A stretch of 64,000 bases of DNA from Sedimentitalea nanhaiensis DSM 24252 (GCF_000473225.1 NZ_KI421508.1:17774-81773); one strand, 5' to 3'. Shown: positions 24,691 to 34,119, counted from the stretch's first letter. Notes: generated by a model not told the origin, from the sequence alone. Made by a program: numbers and translations.

Positions 24691-25698
24691 ATGGATCTGT
24701 TCTTGCGAGAAGCGACGGATCGGATCGGGGCAGAAGATGCTCTGGCCAAGATTGATGCGTTGATGGATTGGCGGTCGTTTTCACCCATCCTCAAGCGTGG
24801 TCTTGGGCGATCCGGGTTCGGCCCACGAGGGTATGATGCACTGGTCCTGTTCAAGTGCCTGTTGATTGGTCAATGGCACGGTCTTAGCGACCCGAAGCTG
24901 GAACGCGCACTGAAGGTTCGTCTGGATTTCATGATCTTTTGCGGGCCTGATCTGCATGCTGCAGTACCGGATGAGACGACCCATTGCCGCTTTCGCAACG
25001 CTTTGGTGAAGGGCGGTGTTTATGACGACCTTCTGGCCGAAGTCTGCCGCCAGATCGAAGATCACGGGCTGAAACTCAAGGAGGCTGAGGCCGCGATTAT
25101 CGACGCGACTTTGGTAGAAAGCGCAGCGCGGCCCCGTACGCATATAGACGCCCCTGAAGATCGTGCCGAGGGCGAGGCATCGGATGATCCGCAGATGCAT
25201 TTCAGCGCCGATCCCGATGCACGTTGGGTGAAGAAGGGCTCGAAAAGCACGCTTGGTTACAAAGCCTTCGCCCGCACCGACGAGGAAGGCTTTGTCGATC
25301 GTATTCACACCAAGCCCGCCAACTGCGCCGAAAGCCCGGAGTTTGGGCACATGATTGAAGGCGCAAAGGCCCAGCGTGTGCTTGCGGACAAGGCCTACGC
25401 ATCCAGGGCCAACCGTGCCATCCTACGCGGCCAACACCGCGACGGGATCATGAGGAAGGCTGCTCGTAATCGCCCGCTGCGGGCCTCCGAAAAGCGCTTC
25501 AACAAAATGATCTCCAAACGCCGGTTTCGGGTGGAGCAATGTTTCGGAACCATGAAGCGCCTCTTTGGGCTGCACCGCGCCCGCTACTTTGGCGTCGACA
25601 AAACCCATGCCCAACTGGCGATGGCGGCGATCGGGCAAAACCTGCTCAAGGCTGCAAACAAGATCACCCTCAACCGGCAAACCCTCGCAATCGCATAA
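24691..25698 (+). CDS. IS5-family transposase, apparently intact
   Basis: The 335-residue protein has the DDE features of IS5-type enzymes: the N-terminal domain YDALVLFKCLLIGQWHGLSD, PDETTHCRFRN, the first Asp region AAIIDATLVES, the second in VLADKAYASRANR, and the Glu region RRFRVEQCFGTMKRLFGLHRARY. No interruption is seen. The frame is open to 24646, so a start there (MFRLVWF) is also possible. A hairpin follows the stop. I could not fix the terminal inverted repeats by eye. Confidence 0.9.
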   Translation: MDLFLREATDRIGAEDALAKIDALMDWRSFSPILKRGLGRSGFGPRGYDALVLFKCLLIGQWHGLSDPKLERALKVRLDFMIFCGPDLHAAVPDETTHCRFRNALVKGGVYDDLLAEVCRQIEDHGLKLKEAEAAIIDATLVESAARPRTHIDAPEDRAEGEASDDPQMHFSADPDARWVKKGSKSTLGYKAFARTDEEGFVDRIHTKPANCAESPEFGHMIEGAKAQRVLADKAYASRANRAILRGQHRDGIMRKAARNRPLRASEKRFNKMISKRRFRVEQCFGTMKRLFGLHRARYFGVDKTHAQLAMAAIGQNLLKAANKITLNRQTLAIA

Positions 25699-25720
25699 CC
25701 GAACCCCTCAAACGCTCTGT

Positions 25721-25742
25721 GTCCGCTGAAAAATCAGCGGAC
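25721..25742. terminator. Perfect hairpin after the IS5 transposase
   Basis: GTCCGCTGA and TCAGCGGAC pair perfectly around AAAA, 23 bases after the transposase stop, with a short A/T-rich flank. It probably ends the transposase mRNA or blocks read-through at the element's edge. Confidence 0.6.
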
Positions 25743-25778
25743 CAAAACGAGTGAGCACAGTCCTGAAACCACAAAAAA

Positions 25779-26327
25779 ATGACCCGTTACGCAGACGTCT
25801 TTCAAAGCGAAAACCTCACCGCTCTATCACCGCTTCGTTTCCCGTCGGACGTGATCGCCTGGGCGGTCTGGCTGTACTTCGGGTTTCCCCTCAGTATGCG
25901 GATGGTTGAGGGCTTGTCTGCAGAACGCGGTATCGCGGTTTCACATCAAACAGTCCGGGCGTTACTTTGCCGCCGACAGGCGCCTGATGCGCGAACTTAC
26001 AGAGCGGCAAGGGTCGGTTCCACGAGTCATGATCACCGACAAATTGCGGTCATACGCAGCGGCGAAACGGCAGATCATGCCCGGCGTCGAGCATAGATTT
26101 CACAAAAGGTCCGAACAATCGGTCTGGAAATTCTCACCAGCCAACACGGCGACGAGAACGGGGGGAGTGAATAAATTTGAACCGCCCGGCCATTTGCAGC
26201 GATTTTTTCTTTCCACGATCCGATGGCCAACCTGTTCTGTCTCCTGCGCCACGAAATGCCATCAACAGACTTCCGCGAAATGAGATCGCTGCTCATTCAA
26301 ACCTGGCGCGATATCGCTCACGTTTAA
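25779..26327 (+). pseudogene. Broken IS6-family transposase
   Basis: The first part reads RFPSDVIAWAVWLYFGFPLSMRMVEGLSAERGIAVSHQTVR, the N-terminal helix-turn-helix of IS6 transposases. It is joined, after a deletion and frame change, to the C-terminal part RQGSVPRVMITDKLRSYAAAKR and PGVEHRFHKR; further shifts follow, and the frame that ends at 26327 reads MPSTDFREMRSLLIQTWRDI. At least two frameshifts and the loss of the central catalytic block show it is inactive. Confidence 0.88.
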
Positions 26328-26400
26328 GCGGCGTAAAACCAAGGCCGCTGAATTTCCTTGGCCGGCGTCCGTTAACTTTGCGGTGCCTTCGTTTTACCTC

Positions 26401-26431
26401 TTGAAGCTCTAGTTGCTGTAGGAATTATGTG
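26401..26431 (+). promoter_or_regulatory. MerR-type metal-responsive promoter of the P-type ATPase gene
   Basis: TTGAAG (26401-26406) and TATGTG (26426-26431) are separated by 19 bases that contain the imperfect dyad CTCTAG-ttg-CTGTAG. The long spacer with a dyad is the signature of promoters twisted open by MerR-family regulators such as ZntR, CadR and PbrR. No merR-type gene is in the window, so the regulator must be elsewhere. Confidence 0.6.
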
Positions 26432-26463
26432 AATGTGGAATCATTGAACCTTGAGGTCAATCC

Positions 26464-28830
26464 ATGTCTTCCAATGGCCACCGCCACCATCACAAACACG
26501 CCGACGACCACTCAGACGAACAGGAACATTCTCATGGAGAGGGTGTCGCGTGTTGCGGTGCCGGAGCGAACGCAGGGCCGGCACAACCCATTCCCTCGAA
26601 CGGACGTAGCTTTCAGGTCTCCGGGCTCGATTGCGCCGAAGAGGTGGCAATCCTGAACAGGGTTGTTGGTCCAAAGGCCGGCGGAGCCGAACACCTGGCG
26701 TTCGACGTCATCAACGGGCGAATGACCCTCCTCGACAGCGCCGAAAAGATTTCGGACAGCGAAGTCGCGCAGTTGGTGGCAACGACCGGCATGAACGCAA
26801 AGCCATGGGATGCCGACAACGCCGCAGAGGACCAGGCGGCGCATCTGGCGCGTCAAAGGCTCTTCACCTCGTTGAGCGGCGGCTTCTGGGCGGCGGGTTT
26901 CCTTTTCCACATCGTCGAGACCGGCATGGGTGGCGCACTCGGGCTCTTTGCGGGGCATGGCGAGGCGCCGATGCCCATGGCCGAAGCGGGGCTCTTCGCC
27001 GTTGCGATCATATTCGGTGTCTGGCTGGTGACGCCCAAGGCCTGGTCCTCGGCGCGGCGGTTTTCGCCCGACATGAACCTGCTGATGGTAGTGGCTGTGG
27101 CGGGTGCCATCGGTCTCGGCGAGTTTTTCGAGGCGGCGACGGTGGCCTTCTTCTTCTCGCTGTCGCTATTTCTGGAAAGCTGGAGCGTGGGACGGGCGCG
27201 CAACGCGGTTTCCACGCTGCTCGACCTCGCCCCGCCCACGGCGCGGGTGATCCGACCGGATGGCACCGAGGCGGATGTTCCGGCGGCAGAGGTCGCCGTG
27301 GACGATCGCTTCATAGTGCGCGGCGGCGACCGTATCCCGCTCGACGGCGCGGTCGTGGACGGGGCAGGGGCCGTCGATCAGGCCCCGATCACCGGGGAAA
27401 GCGCGCTGGTGCCCAAGGAAGCCGGCGACGAGGTTTATGCCGGCACGATCAATGGCGAGGGCACGCTGACGGTGCGCGCAACCAAGCCCGCGTCGGACAC
27501 GGTGCTTGCGAAGATCATTCGCATGGTGGGTGATGCTCACGCACGCCGCGCGCCGGTCGAGCAGTGGGTCGCGAAGTTTGCGCGTATCTACACGCCCATC
27601 GTCATGGTTCTGGCGGCCGCCATCGCTTTGCTGCCGCCCCTGCTTCTGGGCGGGGCCTGGGATTACTGGTTCTACAATGCGCTGGTGCTTCTGGTCATCG
27701 CCTGCCCCTGTGCCCTTGTCATCTCGACGCCGGTTTCCATTGTGGCGGCGCTGACGGCTTCGGCGCGGGCAGGGGTGCTCATCAAGGGCGGCGCCTATGT
27801 CGAAGCGCCAGGGCGCACCACCGCACTGGCGATGGACAAGACCGGAACGATCACCATGGGCGAGCCGGAGGTGGCGGCAGTTCACCCACTGGGCGGCGTC
27901 TCTGCGCGCGATCTCATGACGCTGGCAGCAGGTCTGGAAGCGCGGTCCTCGCACCCGCTGGCACGCGCCATCCTCGCGCGCGCGCAAGCCGATAATGTTT
28001 CCGTGTCTGCGGCAGAGGACACACGCACCGTGCCGGGGCGTGGGCTGGAAGGGCGCGTCGGGGGGCGCGCGATCTGGCTGGGCTCGGATCGGTTTGCCGA
28101 GGAGAAAGGGTTCGGCAGCGCCATTCCGACGGACCTTCGCGACCGGATCGAAGAGGCCGGCAGCACCCTCGTGGCCGTGGGTGACGACACCGGCCTAACC
28201 GGCGTTCTGGAGCTTCGCGACCGCATCCGCCCCGATGCAAAGGGGGTCGTTGCCCGGCTGCATGCGCAGGGTGTGAAGACGATCGTGATGCTGACGGGCG
28301 ACAACGAACGCACCGCGCGTGCCGTGGCGGCCGAGGTCGGCATCGACGAAGTGCGCGCCGAACTGCTGCCAGAGGACAAGGTGACGGCCATCGAGGAACT
28401 GGCCGCAACACACGACATGGTGGCAATGATCGGTGACGGTGTGAACGACGCCCCCGCCATGGCGCGCGCGCATTACGCCATTGCCATGGGGGCTGTCGGA
28501 TCGGACGCGGCCATCGAGACGGCGGACATCGCGCTGATGACCGACGACATCGGCAAGGTGCCGTGGCTCATCGGCCACTCGCGCCGGACCATGACGATCA
28601 TCCATCAGAACATCGGGATCTCTCTGGCGACCAAGGCGCTGTTCGTCGGGTTGACGGCGTTCGGCATGGCTTCGATGTGGGGCGCGATTGCCGCCGATGT
28701 GGGGGTGTCCCTGCTGGTGGTGGCCAATGCGCTGCGGCTTCTGAACGGCTACCGGAGTAAGACCGGGCGTTCGGGCGGCGAACCGGTTGGCGAGCAGACG
28801 GCCAAGGGGGCGTTGGCGCATGGTCATTGA
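26464..28830 (+). CDS. zntA: Zn/Cd/Pb-exporting P1B-type ATPase
   Basis: The 788-residue protein starts with a His-rich metal-binding tail (GHRHHHKHADDH) and a CC pair at 30-31, then a ferredoxin-like metal domain with the unusual GLDCAEE (54-60). It has ITGES, the transmembrane CPC at 414-416, the phosphorylated Asp in DKTGT (458-462), SSHPLA and GDGVNDAP. CPC with this N-terminus marks the zinc/cadmium/lead group. It pumps these ions out of the cytoplasm. A MerR-type promoter lies upstream and a zinc-ribbon gene downstream. Confidence 0.93.
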   Translation: MSSNGHRHHHKHADDHSDEQEHSHGEGVACCGAGANAGPAQPIPSNGRSFQVSGLDCAEEVAILNRVVGPKAGGAEHLAFDVINGRMTLLDSAEKISDSEVAQLVATTGMNAKPWDADNAAEDQAAHLARQRLFTSLSGGFWAAGFLFHIVETGMGGALGLFAGHGEAPMPMAEAGLFAVAIIFGVWLVTPKAWSSARRFSPDMNLLMVVAVAGAIGLGEFFEAATVAFFFSLSLFLESWSVGRARNAVSTLLDLAPPTARVIRPDGTEADVPAAEVAVDDRFIVRGGDRIPLDGAVVDGAGAVDQAPITGESALVPKEAGDEVYAGTINGEGTLTVRATKPASDTVLAKIIRMVGDAHARRAPVEQWVAKFARIYTPIVMVLAAAIALLPPLLLGGAWDYWFYNALVLLVIACPCALVISTPVSIVAALTASARAGVLIKGGAYVEAPGRTTALAMDKTGTITMGEPEVAAVHPLGGVSARDLMTLAAGLEARSSHPLARAILARAQADNVSVSAAEDTRTVPGRGLEGRVGGRAIWLGSDRFAEEKGFGSAIPTDLRDRIEEAGSTLVAVGDDTGLTGVLELRDRIRPDAKGVVARLHAQGVKTIVMLTGDNERTARAVAAEVGIDEVRAELLPEDKVTAIEELAATHDMVAMIGDGVNDAPAMARAHYAIAMGAVGSDAAIETADIALMTDDIGKVPWLIGHSRRTMTIIHQNIGISLATKALFVGLTAFGMASMWGAIAADVGVSLLVVANALRLLNGYRSKTGRSGGEPVGEQTAKGALAHGH

Positions 28831-28864
28831 GTTAAAGGAACCCGGAAAAGAGCCGAGAAAAAAC

Positions 28865-29152
28865 ATGAACGCAAAAGGCAGGATGATGTGCCCGGTCTGC
28901 GACGTGCCCCTGAGCATGACCGACCGACAGGGGGTCGAGATTGATTTTTGCCCCGATTGCCGGGGGGTCTGGCTCGACCGGGGCGAACTCGACAAGATCA
29001 TAGAGCGCTCGGCATCCGATATCGCGCCCCGGCGTGCGCCCGAGCCGAGCGGCTACGATGACGACCGTGGGCACGGCAGCGGCAAGCACGGCGGCGGCTA
29101 TGGAAAGCACGGCTACCGCCGCAAATCATGGCTGCACGAGTTGTTTGACTAA
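28865..29152 (+). CDS. zf-TFIIB-type zinc-ribbon protein
   Basis: The protein shows CPVCDVPL ... DFCPDCRGVWLDRGELDKI, the two CxxC pairs and the WLDRGEL motif of the zf-TFIIB family, followed by a Gly/His-rich tail (GHGSGKHGGGYGKHGYRR) that may bind metal. With ATG 28865 it has 95 residues; an earlier ATG at 28820 overlaps the zntA end and is possible. It lies in the zntA transcript, so a metal-related role is plausible but unproven. Confidence 0.8.
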   Translation: MNAKGRMMCPVCDVPLSMTDRQGVEIDFCPDCRGVWLDRGELDKIIERSASDIAPRRAPEPSGYDDDRGHGSGKHGGGYGKHGYRRKSWLHELFD

Positions 29153-29256
29153 GAACGAGATGGGGGCGGCGAATTGGTTGGTGCACACATGGCGCATGAT
29201 CATTGATACGGCGTTTTCGATAGAGTAACGTCTGACATCAACCAGACCTCGCAAAA

Positions 29257-29784
29257 ATGAGGCTTCGAGCAATGATGAATACCGGATTTCCACGACGGGT
29301 CTTTCTGTTGAGCGGATTGGCCGCCTTCCTGTCAGGTTGTGCCAACAAGTTCCGGTCGTACAGCGGGCCAGAAGTGACCCGGCTGCGCATGTACAAGGCA
29401 CAGCGGTTGCTGATTTTGGACGGGGCGGACGACGTGTTGCGGACCTATCCCATCGGATTGGGCTTCGCGCCCAAAGGTCACAAGCAGTTCGAGGGGGACG
29501 GTCGTACGCCGGAAGGTTCCTACGTGATTGACCGGCGCAACCCAGACAGCCTCTTCCATCTCTCTATCGGCATTTCATACCCCAACGAAGCCGACATCGC
29601 GTTCGCGGAGGCGCAAGGCCGGTCTCCGGGAAAGGACATCTTCATTCACGGTGGCCCGAGACGCGGGATCGACCCCGTGAATGTCCGCGACTGGACGGCG
29701 GGTTGCATCGCTGTCACAGACCGACAGATCGAGGAAATCTACGCCATGGTGAGAGACGGGACACCCATCGACATCTATGCGTGA
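29257..29784 (+). CDS. L,D-transpeptidase (YkuD) lipoprotein
   Basis: The 175-residue protein has an N-terminal signal with an Arg pair and a lipobox-like LSGC (about 24-27 of the second start), then the YkuD domain with IFIHGGP and the catalytic DWTAGCIAVTD motif (His and Cys spaced as in the family). It would cross-link peptidoglycan through 3-3 links or attach proteins. Two starts (29257 and 29272) are possible. The next genes are convergent. Confidence 0.88.
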   Translation: MRLRAMMNTGFPRRVFLLSGLAAFLSGCANKFRSYSGPEVTRLRMYKAQRLLILDGADDVLRTYPIGLGFAPKGHKQFEGDGRTPEGSYVIDRRNPDSLFHLSIGISYPNEADIAFAEAQGRSPGKDIFIHGGPRRGIDPVNVRDWTAGCIAVTDRQIEEIYAMVRDGTPIDIYA

Positions 29785-29787
29785 TGG

Positions 29788-30546
29788 TCAGGCAAAACGG
29801 CGGCGCAGCGCGACGTTGATGCCTTCGATTGCGATGACCATGAGGACAACGGCAATCGTGACGCTGGCCGCCTTGTCATACTGGAAAGAGCGCACATAGG
29901 TCTGGATGTAAAATCCGATCCCGCCCGCACCGACAATCCCGAGGATCAGCGACTCTCGCAGGTTCAATTCGAACCGGAAGATCGTGTCGCGGGCGACGAC
30001 CGGCGCCATTTGCGGCCAGATCGCATGTCTGAGCCGCACGAGCGGTCCGGCGCCCGCGCTTTCCAGTGCGGCGATAGGCGCGCGGGACACGCCGTCGATC
30101 GCCTCGGCGTAAAACTTGGCGAGCATCCCCGTCGCATGAAACGCGATCGCGATGATACCGGGCAGCGGCCCGAGCCCGACAGCGCCCACCATCAGCATGG
30201 CCACCAGGATCAGCGGAATCGCCCGTATGAAGGCAAGCAGCATTCGGATCGGCCGGAACACCGCACGCGATACCATCGTCTCGGACGCAAGGATGCCCAG
30301 CGGGATCGACAGGACCGTCGCACCAAGGGAGCCCAGGATCGCGATCCTCAGCGTTTCTGCACTGCCTTTCATGATCTCGGCCATCACCGTAGGGTCTGGT
30401 GGAAACATCCGGCCGAGGAAACCGGCGATCCGCGGGCCGGCGGACATGAGACGCGATAACTCGACGTCGGTGGTGACGAAGGACCACAGGACCGCGCCGG
30501 CGATCAGCGCGCTGGCCGCGAATCCGCCAAACTCTCGTAGCCGCAT
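29788..30546 (-). CDS. phnE: PhnE-like ABC transporter permease
   Basis: The 252-residue protein has six predicted membrane spans and the permease EAA-like loop (ESAGAGPLVRLRHAIWPQMAP). Its ending GIVGAGGIGFYIQTYVRSFQYDKAASV is typical of PhnE. The ATG at 30546 overlaps the last base of the phnC stop; the frame is open upstream but that part is antisense-like and unrelated. It is the third gene after phnD and phnC. The true cargo of this importer is uncertain because the operon begins with a di-haem peroxidase and is likely under MntR-type control. Confidence 0.85.
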   Translation of the reverse strand: MRLREFGGFAASALIAGAVLWSFVTTDVELSRLMSAGPRIAGFLGRMFPPDPTVMAEIMKGSAETLRIAILGSLGATVLSIPLGILASETMVSRAVFRPIRMLLAFIRAIPLILVAMLMVGAVGLGPLPGIIAIAFHATGMLAKFYAEAIDGVSRAPIAALESAGAGPLVRLRHAIWPQMAPVVARDTIFRFELNLRESLILGIVGAGGIGFYIQTYVRSFQYDKAASVTIAVVLMVIAIEGINVALRRRFA

Positions 30547-31328
30547 CAGGACACCGCCCGGAGCCCGATACCGGGCATTGGCTTTGGGTCCCTGTAGAGA
30601 TCCGCTGTTGCGTCCTCGTTCAGCTCGGATGTCGGCACATCGAAGACGATCCGGCCGCCACGAATGCCGATAATACGCTGCGCGAAACGCCGCGCCAGGT
30701 CGGGCTGGTGCGACGAGAACATTGCCGTCGCTCCGCGTGCCCGCGCAGCCGCGGTCAGCAGCGCCAGTATTTCGCCGGCGCGGGCGGGGTCGAGATTGCT
30801 CACTGGCTCGTCGGCGAGGATCAGACGCGGTTCCTGGGCCAGACACCGCGCGATGGCCACACGCTGCCGCTGACCGCCGCTGAGGCTGTCGACCCTGCGT
30901 TCGGCAAGGTCTGCAATGCCGCAATCGGCAAGTGCCGTGCGCGCAATCCCCAGATCATGCGCGGTCGGGGATCCCAGCAGGGCCCGCAGCGGCGACATGC
31001 GTCCCAGGCGACCGTTGAGGACGTTACGCAGAACCGTGGAGCGTTCGACCAATGCAAACTCCTGAAACACGAAACCGGTATCCGGACGGCGCGCGCGCGG
31101 CGGCGGGTGGTCGGGGTCGAGCGGCGCACCCAGAACCGAGACCCGTCCGGCCCAGCCCTGGAGCCTGCCGTCGAGCAGCGCCAGAAGCGTCGTTTTTCCC
31201 GCCCCGGACGGGCCGAGCAAAGCGACGCTTTCGCCCGCCGGGACGAACAGCGACACCCGGTCCAACGCCGGGAGATCCGTGCCCAGATGGGCAAAGCTCA
31301 AGTCATCGATTTGGGCGGCGATGCTCAT
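30546..31328 (-). CDS. phnC: PhnC-like ABC transporter ATPase
   Basis: The 260-residue ATPase has Walker A GPSGAGKT (39-46), Q-loop FVFQEFALVERSTVLRNVLNGRLG (typical of PhnC), signature LSGGQRQRVAIAR and Walker B LILADEPVSNLD. It powers the PhnE permease. Its start overlaps phnD by 4 bases and its end touches phnE, so the three are one unit. Confidence 0.88.
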   Translation of the reverse strand: MSIAAQIDDLSFAHLGTDLPALDRVSLFVPAGESVALLGPSGAGKTTLLALLDGRLQGWAGRVSVLGAPLDPDHPPPRARRPDTGFVFQEFALVERSTVLRNVLNGRLGRMSPLRALLGSPTAHDLGIARTALADCGIADLAERRVDSLSGGQRQRVAIARCLAQEPRLILADEPVSNLDPARAGEILALLTAAARARGATAMFSSHQPDLARRFAQRIIGIRGGRIVFDVPTSELNEDATADLYRDPKPMPGIGLRAVS

Positions 31329-32200
31329 TCCAAAAGCCCGTATCGCCGCGCGATGTCGCGCACGCCGTCATAGGCGGCGGGGTCGGCCCTGACATAGCCG
31401 TCCGGGCCATAGAGATAGCGCAGCTTTTCGCGGTTATCCGGCGCGTTGAGCTTTAGCATCGCGTCGATAAACCGGTCCTGCACGTCAGCGTCAAGCCCCG
31501 GTCGCGCGATCACCAGATGGCTCGGGATCGGCGCGCTTTCCGCGATCCATTTCACCTCTGCCTGTTGCTGTGGTGTCAGAAGCAGATCGGCGTACTGGCT
31601 GGCGCCTGCGGCATCGACCAAGCCTTCGGCCATGGCCTGCATGGCCTGCTGGTAGCCACCCGCGAAGAAGATGCGACCAAAGAACGCCTCTGCGGTACCG
31701 GGCGCCTCGATCAGCCCGGCCTGCACGAATTCGGCAAGCGGGTAGAGATATCCCGATTCCGAGATCGGATCGGCGAAGGCGATGTCGCGCCCGCGCAGGT
31801 CGGCGAGCGACCGGATGCCGCTGTCACGGCGCACGTAGATGCGGCCCGTGTAACTCGGTGCATCGCGGTAGACCTCGGACAGGAGAGGCACGGCACCGAT
31901 CTCTGCCTCGGCCAGAACGAAGGGCAGGGCACCCATGAAGGAGATATCTGCGTCGCCGTTTCTCAAAGCTTCGACCGCCGCCGCATGGTCGATGGTGACG
32001 AACCCTTCGACGGGGAGGCCGATCTCGCTGGACAGCCAGCCGGCGATGGCTTCGATGTCGCCCAGCAACTTCTCCGGGTTCTCCTGCGGAATGAAGGCGA
32101 GCCGCAACCTGTCATTCTGCGCAGCGAGCGGGGACGCCAGAGATATCGCGCTCGCGCCGGCCAAACGAAGGACGGTTCTGCGGTTCAGGTGCATCGCCAT
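31325..32200 (-). CDS. phnD: PhnD-like substrate-binding protein
   Basis: The 291-residue protein (start MAMHLNRRTVLRLAGASAIS) has a Tat-type signal with RR, then the PhnD family core: RLRLAFIPQENPEKLLGD, DISFMGALPFVLAEAE and DLRGRDIAFADPISESGYLYP. Members bind phosphonates, phosphite or other oxyanions, but the family is broad. The start is placed at the ATG that overlaps the preceding stop. Its place after a di-haem peroxidase suggests its ligand may be a metal-linked compound rather than a phosphonate. Confidence 0.82.
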   Translation of the reverse strand: MAMHLNRRTVLRLAGASAISLASPLAAQNDRLRLAFIPQENPEKLLGDIEAIAGWLSSEIGLPVEGFVTIDHAAAVEALRNGDADISFMGALPFVLAEAEIGAVPLLSEVYRDAPSYTGRIYVRRDSGIRSLADLRGRDIAFADPISESGYLYPLAEFVQAGLIEAPGTAEAFFGRIFFAGGYQQAMQAMAEGLVDAAGASQYADLLLTPQQQAEVKWIAESAPIPSHLVIARPGLDADVQDRFIDAMLKLNAPDNREKLRYLYGPDGYVRADPAAYDGVRDIARRYGLLE

Positions 32201-34080
32201 CAAAAGGCCCTCTCTTCGATATCGGCGGTTTCGGCCTTGAATGCAGTCCAGCTTGCTTCGGCGGCTGTCCAATCCTCGTCACGCACGGCGGCGCTGACCT
32301 CGGCCAGCTTCTCTGCCAGCGCGTAGACGCCGGGCCGTGCGGCGAGGTTGGACATGGTGCTGGCGTCAGCCGAAAGGTCCGCAGCCACGGTGTCCGTCAG
32401 GAGCAGGATGTGCCGCGCATCCCGCCGGGGCAGCAATGTGTCGAGCGTCGAGGCGAAGGTGATCAATTCGGAGAAGGCCAGTCGGAAGGCGGTGTTCTCG
32501 GCATCGAAGGCCTCATAGGGTTCGTCCGCCGCACCCACGGTTTCCAGATAGGCGGTCAGGTCGGCCCGTTCCGCCCCGGTCAGCCCAAGCGATTTCGTCT
32601 CGTCGAACCAGTCTACGACTGCCGCCAGGGTCGGCAGCGATCCGTCATGGAAATAAGGCGCGGTATAGGCCGTCCCGAGCAGCGTCGGCGTGTCCAGCGC
32701 ACCGGCGCGGGCACCTTCATAGGCCGGCGCGACGGAGCCGATGTTGTGCGCCTGCCGGTCCAGGAAGTTGGCGTCCGAAACGTGGCAACTGGCGCAGGAG
32801 CGGTCGCCGAGACTGGCGAAGGGCGTGTTGAAGATCGCTTCGCCGCGCCGCGCAGCCTCGGGTGCGGCTTCGGTCAGCCTGCCATCGGTTGTCAGCATGG
32901 AATTGGGCAGGAAGTCGAATTCGAGCATGTAGGCGACCAGTGCGTCCATCATGAAAGGCGTCGGCTCGTCGCCGCCGAATTCATTGACGATGACGTTGCG
33001 GGTGAAGTCGCGCAGGGAAGCGAAACGGCCGTCGCGCCCGTACGGCCCGGTGAAGCGCAATCCGCGAAGGCTTGGGATGTCGAGAGGGTCGTTACGCCGG
33101 TCGTTGAAGATTGGGTTGAAAAAGGCACCGTCGACGTCGATCGCGCCCGGTTGATGGCTGGCGCCCGGAATGAACAGCCGTTGGTTGACGTCCGAGCGGT
33201 TGTGACAGGTCGAGCAGGCGAGCCCGAGATCGCGCGCCGGGCCGCCGAAGATTTGCGCGCTGTCGAACAGCATGTCGCCGTAAGCCACGAGCGGCAGGCC
33301 GGTCTCGTCGATGCCCTGTTCCTCGAAGTTGAGGACGAGACGCGGCAGCGGATCCTGATCGAAGATGTCGGAGCCCGGTGGCAGGCTTGGCGGCACCTCG
33401 ATGGCACGACCGCTGAGCACGGCAGTTTCGGGCAGGGCGCTCAGCGTCCGACGCGGAGCGAAATCGTCAATGAGATAGTTCCCCGCAATATAGCCGGAAA
33501 TGACAGCGCGCGCGGCTGCCATCGTATCGCGGTCAGCGGATGTGACGCCCGCGCCCAGGACCCCGGCGGACCCCGTACTGCTGTTCAGCTCCAGCCAGGC
33601 AAGGCCGATTTGCTTTGCGGCGGCTGGCTCCGCCGCGGCGATGCCGTCCGCAAACGCGCGATAGAGTTCGCGAGATGTCCGTACGGTCTGCTGCGCACGC
33701 GCCGGGTCTTCGGCAGCTATAGCACGGTCCAGTTCCTCTTCGATCCTGAGCGCAATGAGCCGCGTCGCCTCGGCAAAGACCGCCTGCCGGTCTTCATCTG
33801 CGATCGCGTCCAGAAGCCGCGCAGGGTCGATATCGCTCACGCGATCCAGCCACGCCAAGGCGCCGATGGACAATTCCGAACCCCGATAGGGTTCCGTCCA
33901 GGCGATCTCGATATCGTTCCAGGGCAGAGGCTCGAGATTTCCAAGAAAGAGCGTCAACCGGTAGGCCGCCGCCTCGGGAAGCCAGGGGGTCTCCTTGGCA
34001 GGTGTCGCGGCTACAGATCCGGACAGGACGAGCGCACTTGCGAACGAGACCATCAGCATCTTTAGGAAATCTCGTGTCAC
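32200..34080 (-). CDS. MauG/cytochrome c peroxidase-like di-haem protein with long N-terminal extension
   Basis: From GTG 34080 (GGAGG 5 bases upstream) the protein has 626 residues with a signal peptide. Two haem motifs, CSTCH (289-293) and CASCH (429-433), and the intervening PSLRGLRFTGPYGRDGRFASL and later TPTLLGTAYTAPYFHDGSLPTL segments are those of bacterial di-haem peroxidases. About 240 residues before the first haem are not part of the usual family. It acts in the periplasm on peroxide or as an oxidase of a protein or ligand. It leads the operon with phnDCE and is divergent from mntR. Confidence 0.85.
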   Translation of the reverse strand: MTRDFLKMLMVSFASALVLSGSVAATPAKETPWLPEAAAYRLTLFLGNLEPLPWNDIEIAWTEPYRGSELSIGALAWLDRVSDIDPARLLDAIADEDRQAVFAEATRLIALRIEEELDRAIAAEDPARAQQTVRTSRELYRAFADGIAAAEPAAAKQIGLAWLELNSSTGSAGVLGAGVTSADRDTMAAARAVISGYIAGNYLIDDFAPRRTLSALPETAVLSGRAIEVPPSLPPGSDIFDQDPLPRLVLNFEEQGIDETGLPLVAYGDMLFDSAQIFGGPARDLGLACSTCHNRSDVNQRLFIPGASHQPGAIDVDGAFFNPIFNDRRNDPLDIPSLRGLRFTGPYGRDGRFASLRDFTRNVIVNEFGGDEPTPFMMDALVAYMLEFDFLPNSMLTTDGRLTEAAPEAARRGEAIFNTPFASLGDRSCASCHVSDANFLDRQAHNIGSVAPAYEGARAGALDTPTLLGTAYTAPYFHDGSLPTLAAVVDWFDETKSLGLTGAERADLTAYLETVGAADEPYEAFDAENTAFRLAFSELITFASTLDTLLPRRDARHILLLTDTVAADLSADASTMSNLAARPGVYALAEKLAEVSAAVRDEDWTAAEASWTAFKAETADIEERAF

Positions 34081-34097
34081 TGCGGCCTCCAGACCCA

Positions 34098-34119
34098 AAA
34101 GTTAGACATGGCTAACTTT
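34098..34119. promoter_or_regulatory. Inverted repeat between mntR and the di-haem peroxidase gene
   Basis: AAAGTTAG-N6-CTAACTTT is a perfect 8+8 inverted repeat 17 bases upstream of the peroxidase start and 55 bases upstream of mntR. Its form resembles DtxR/MntR-type sites. The DtxR-family gene lies beside it, so it is very probably that regulator's operator for both directions. Confidence 0.7.
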
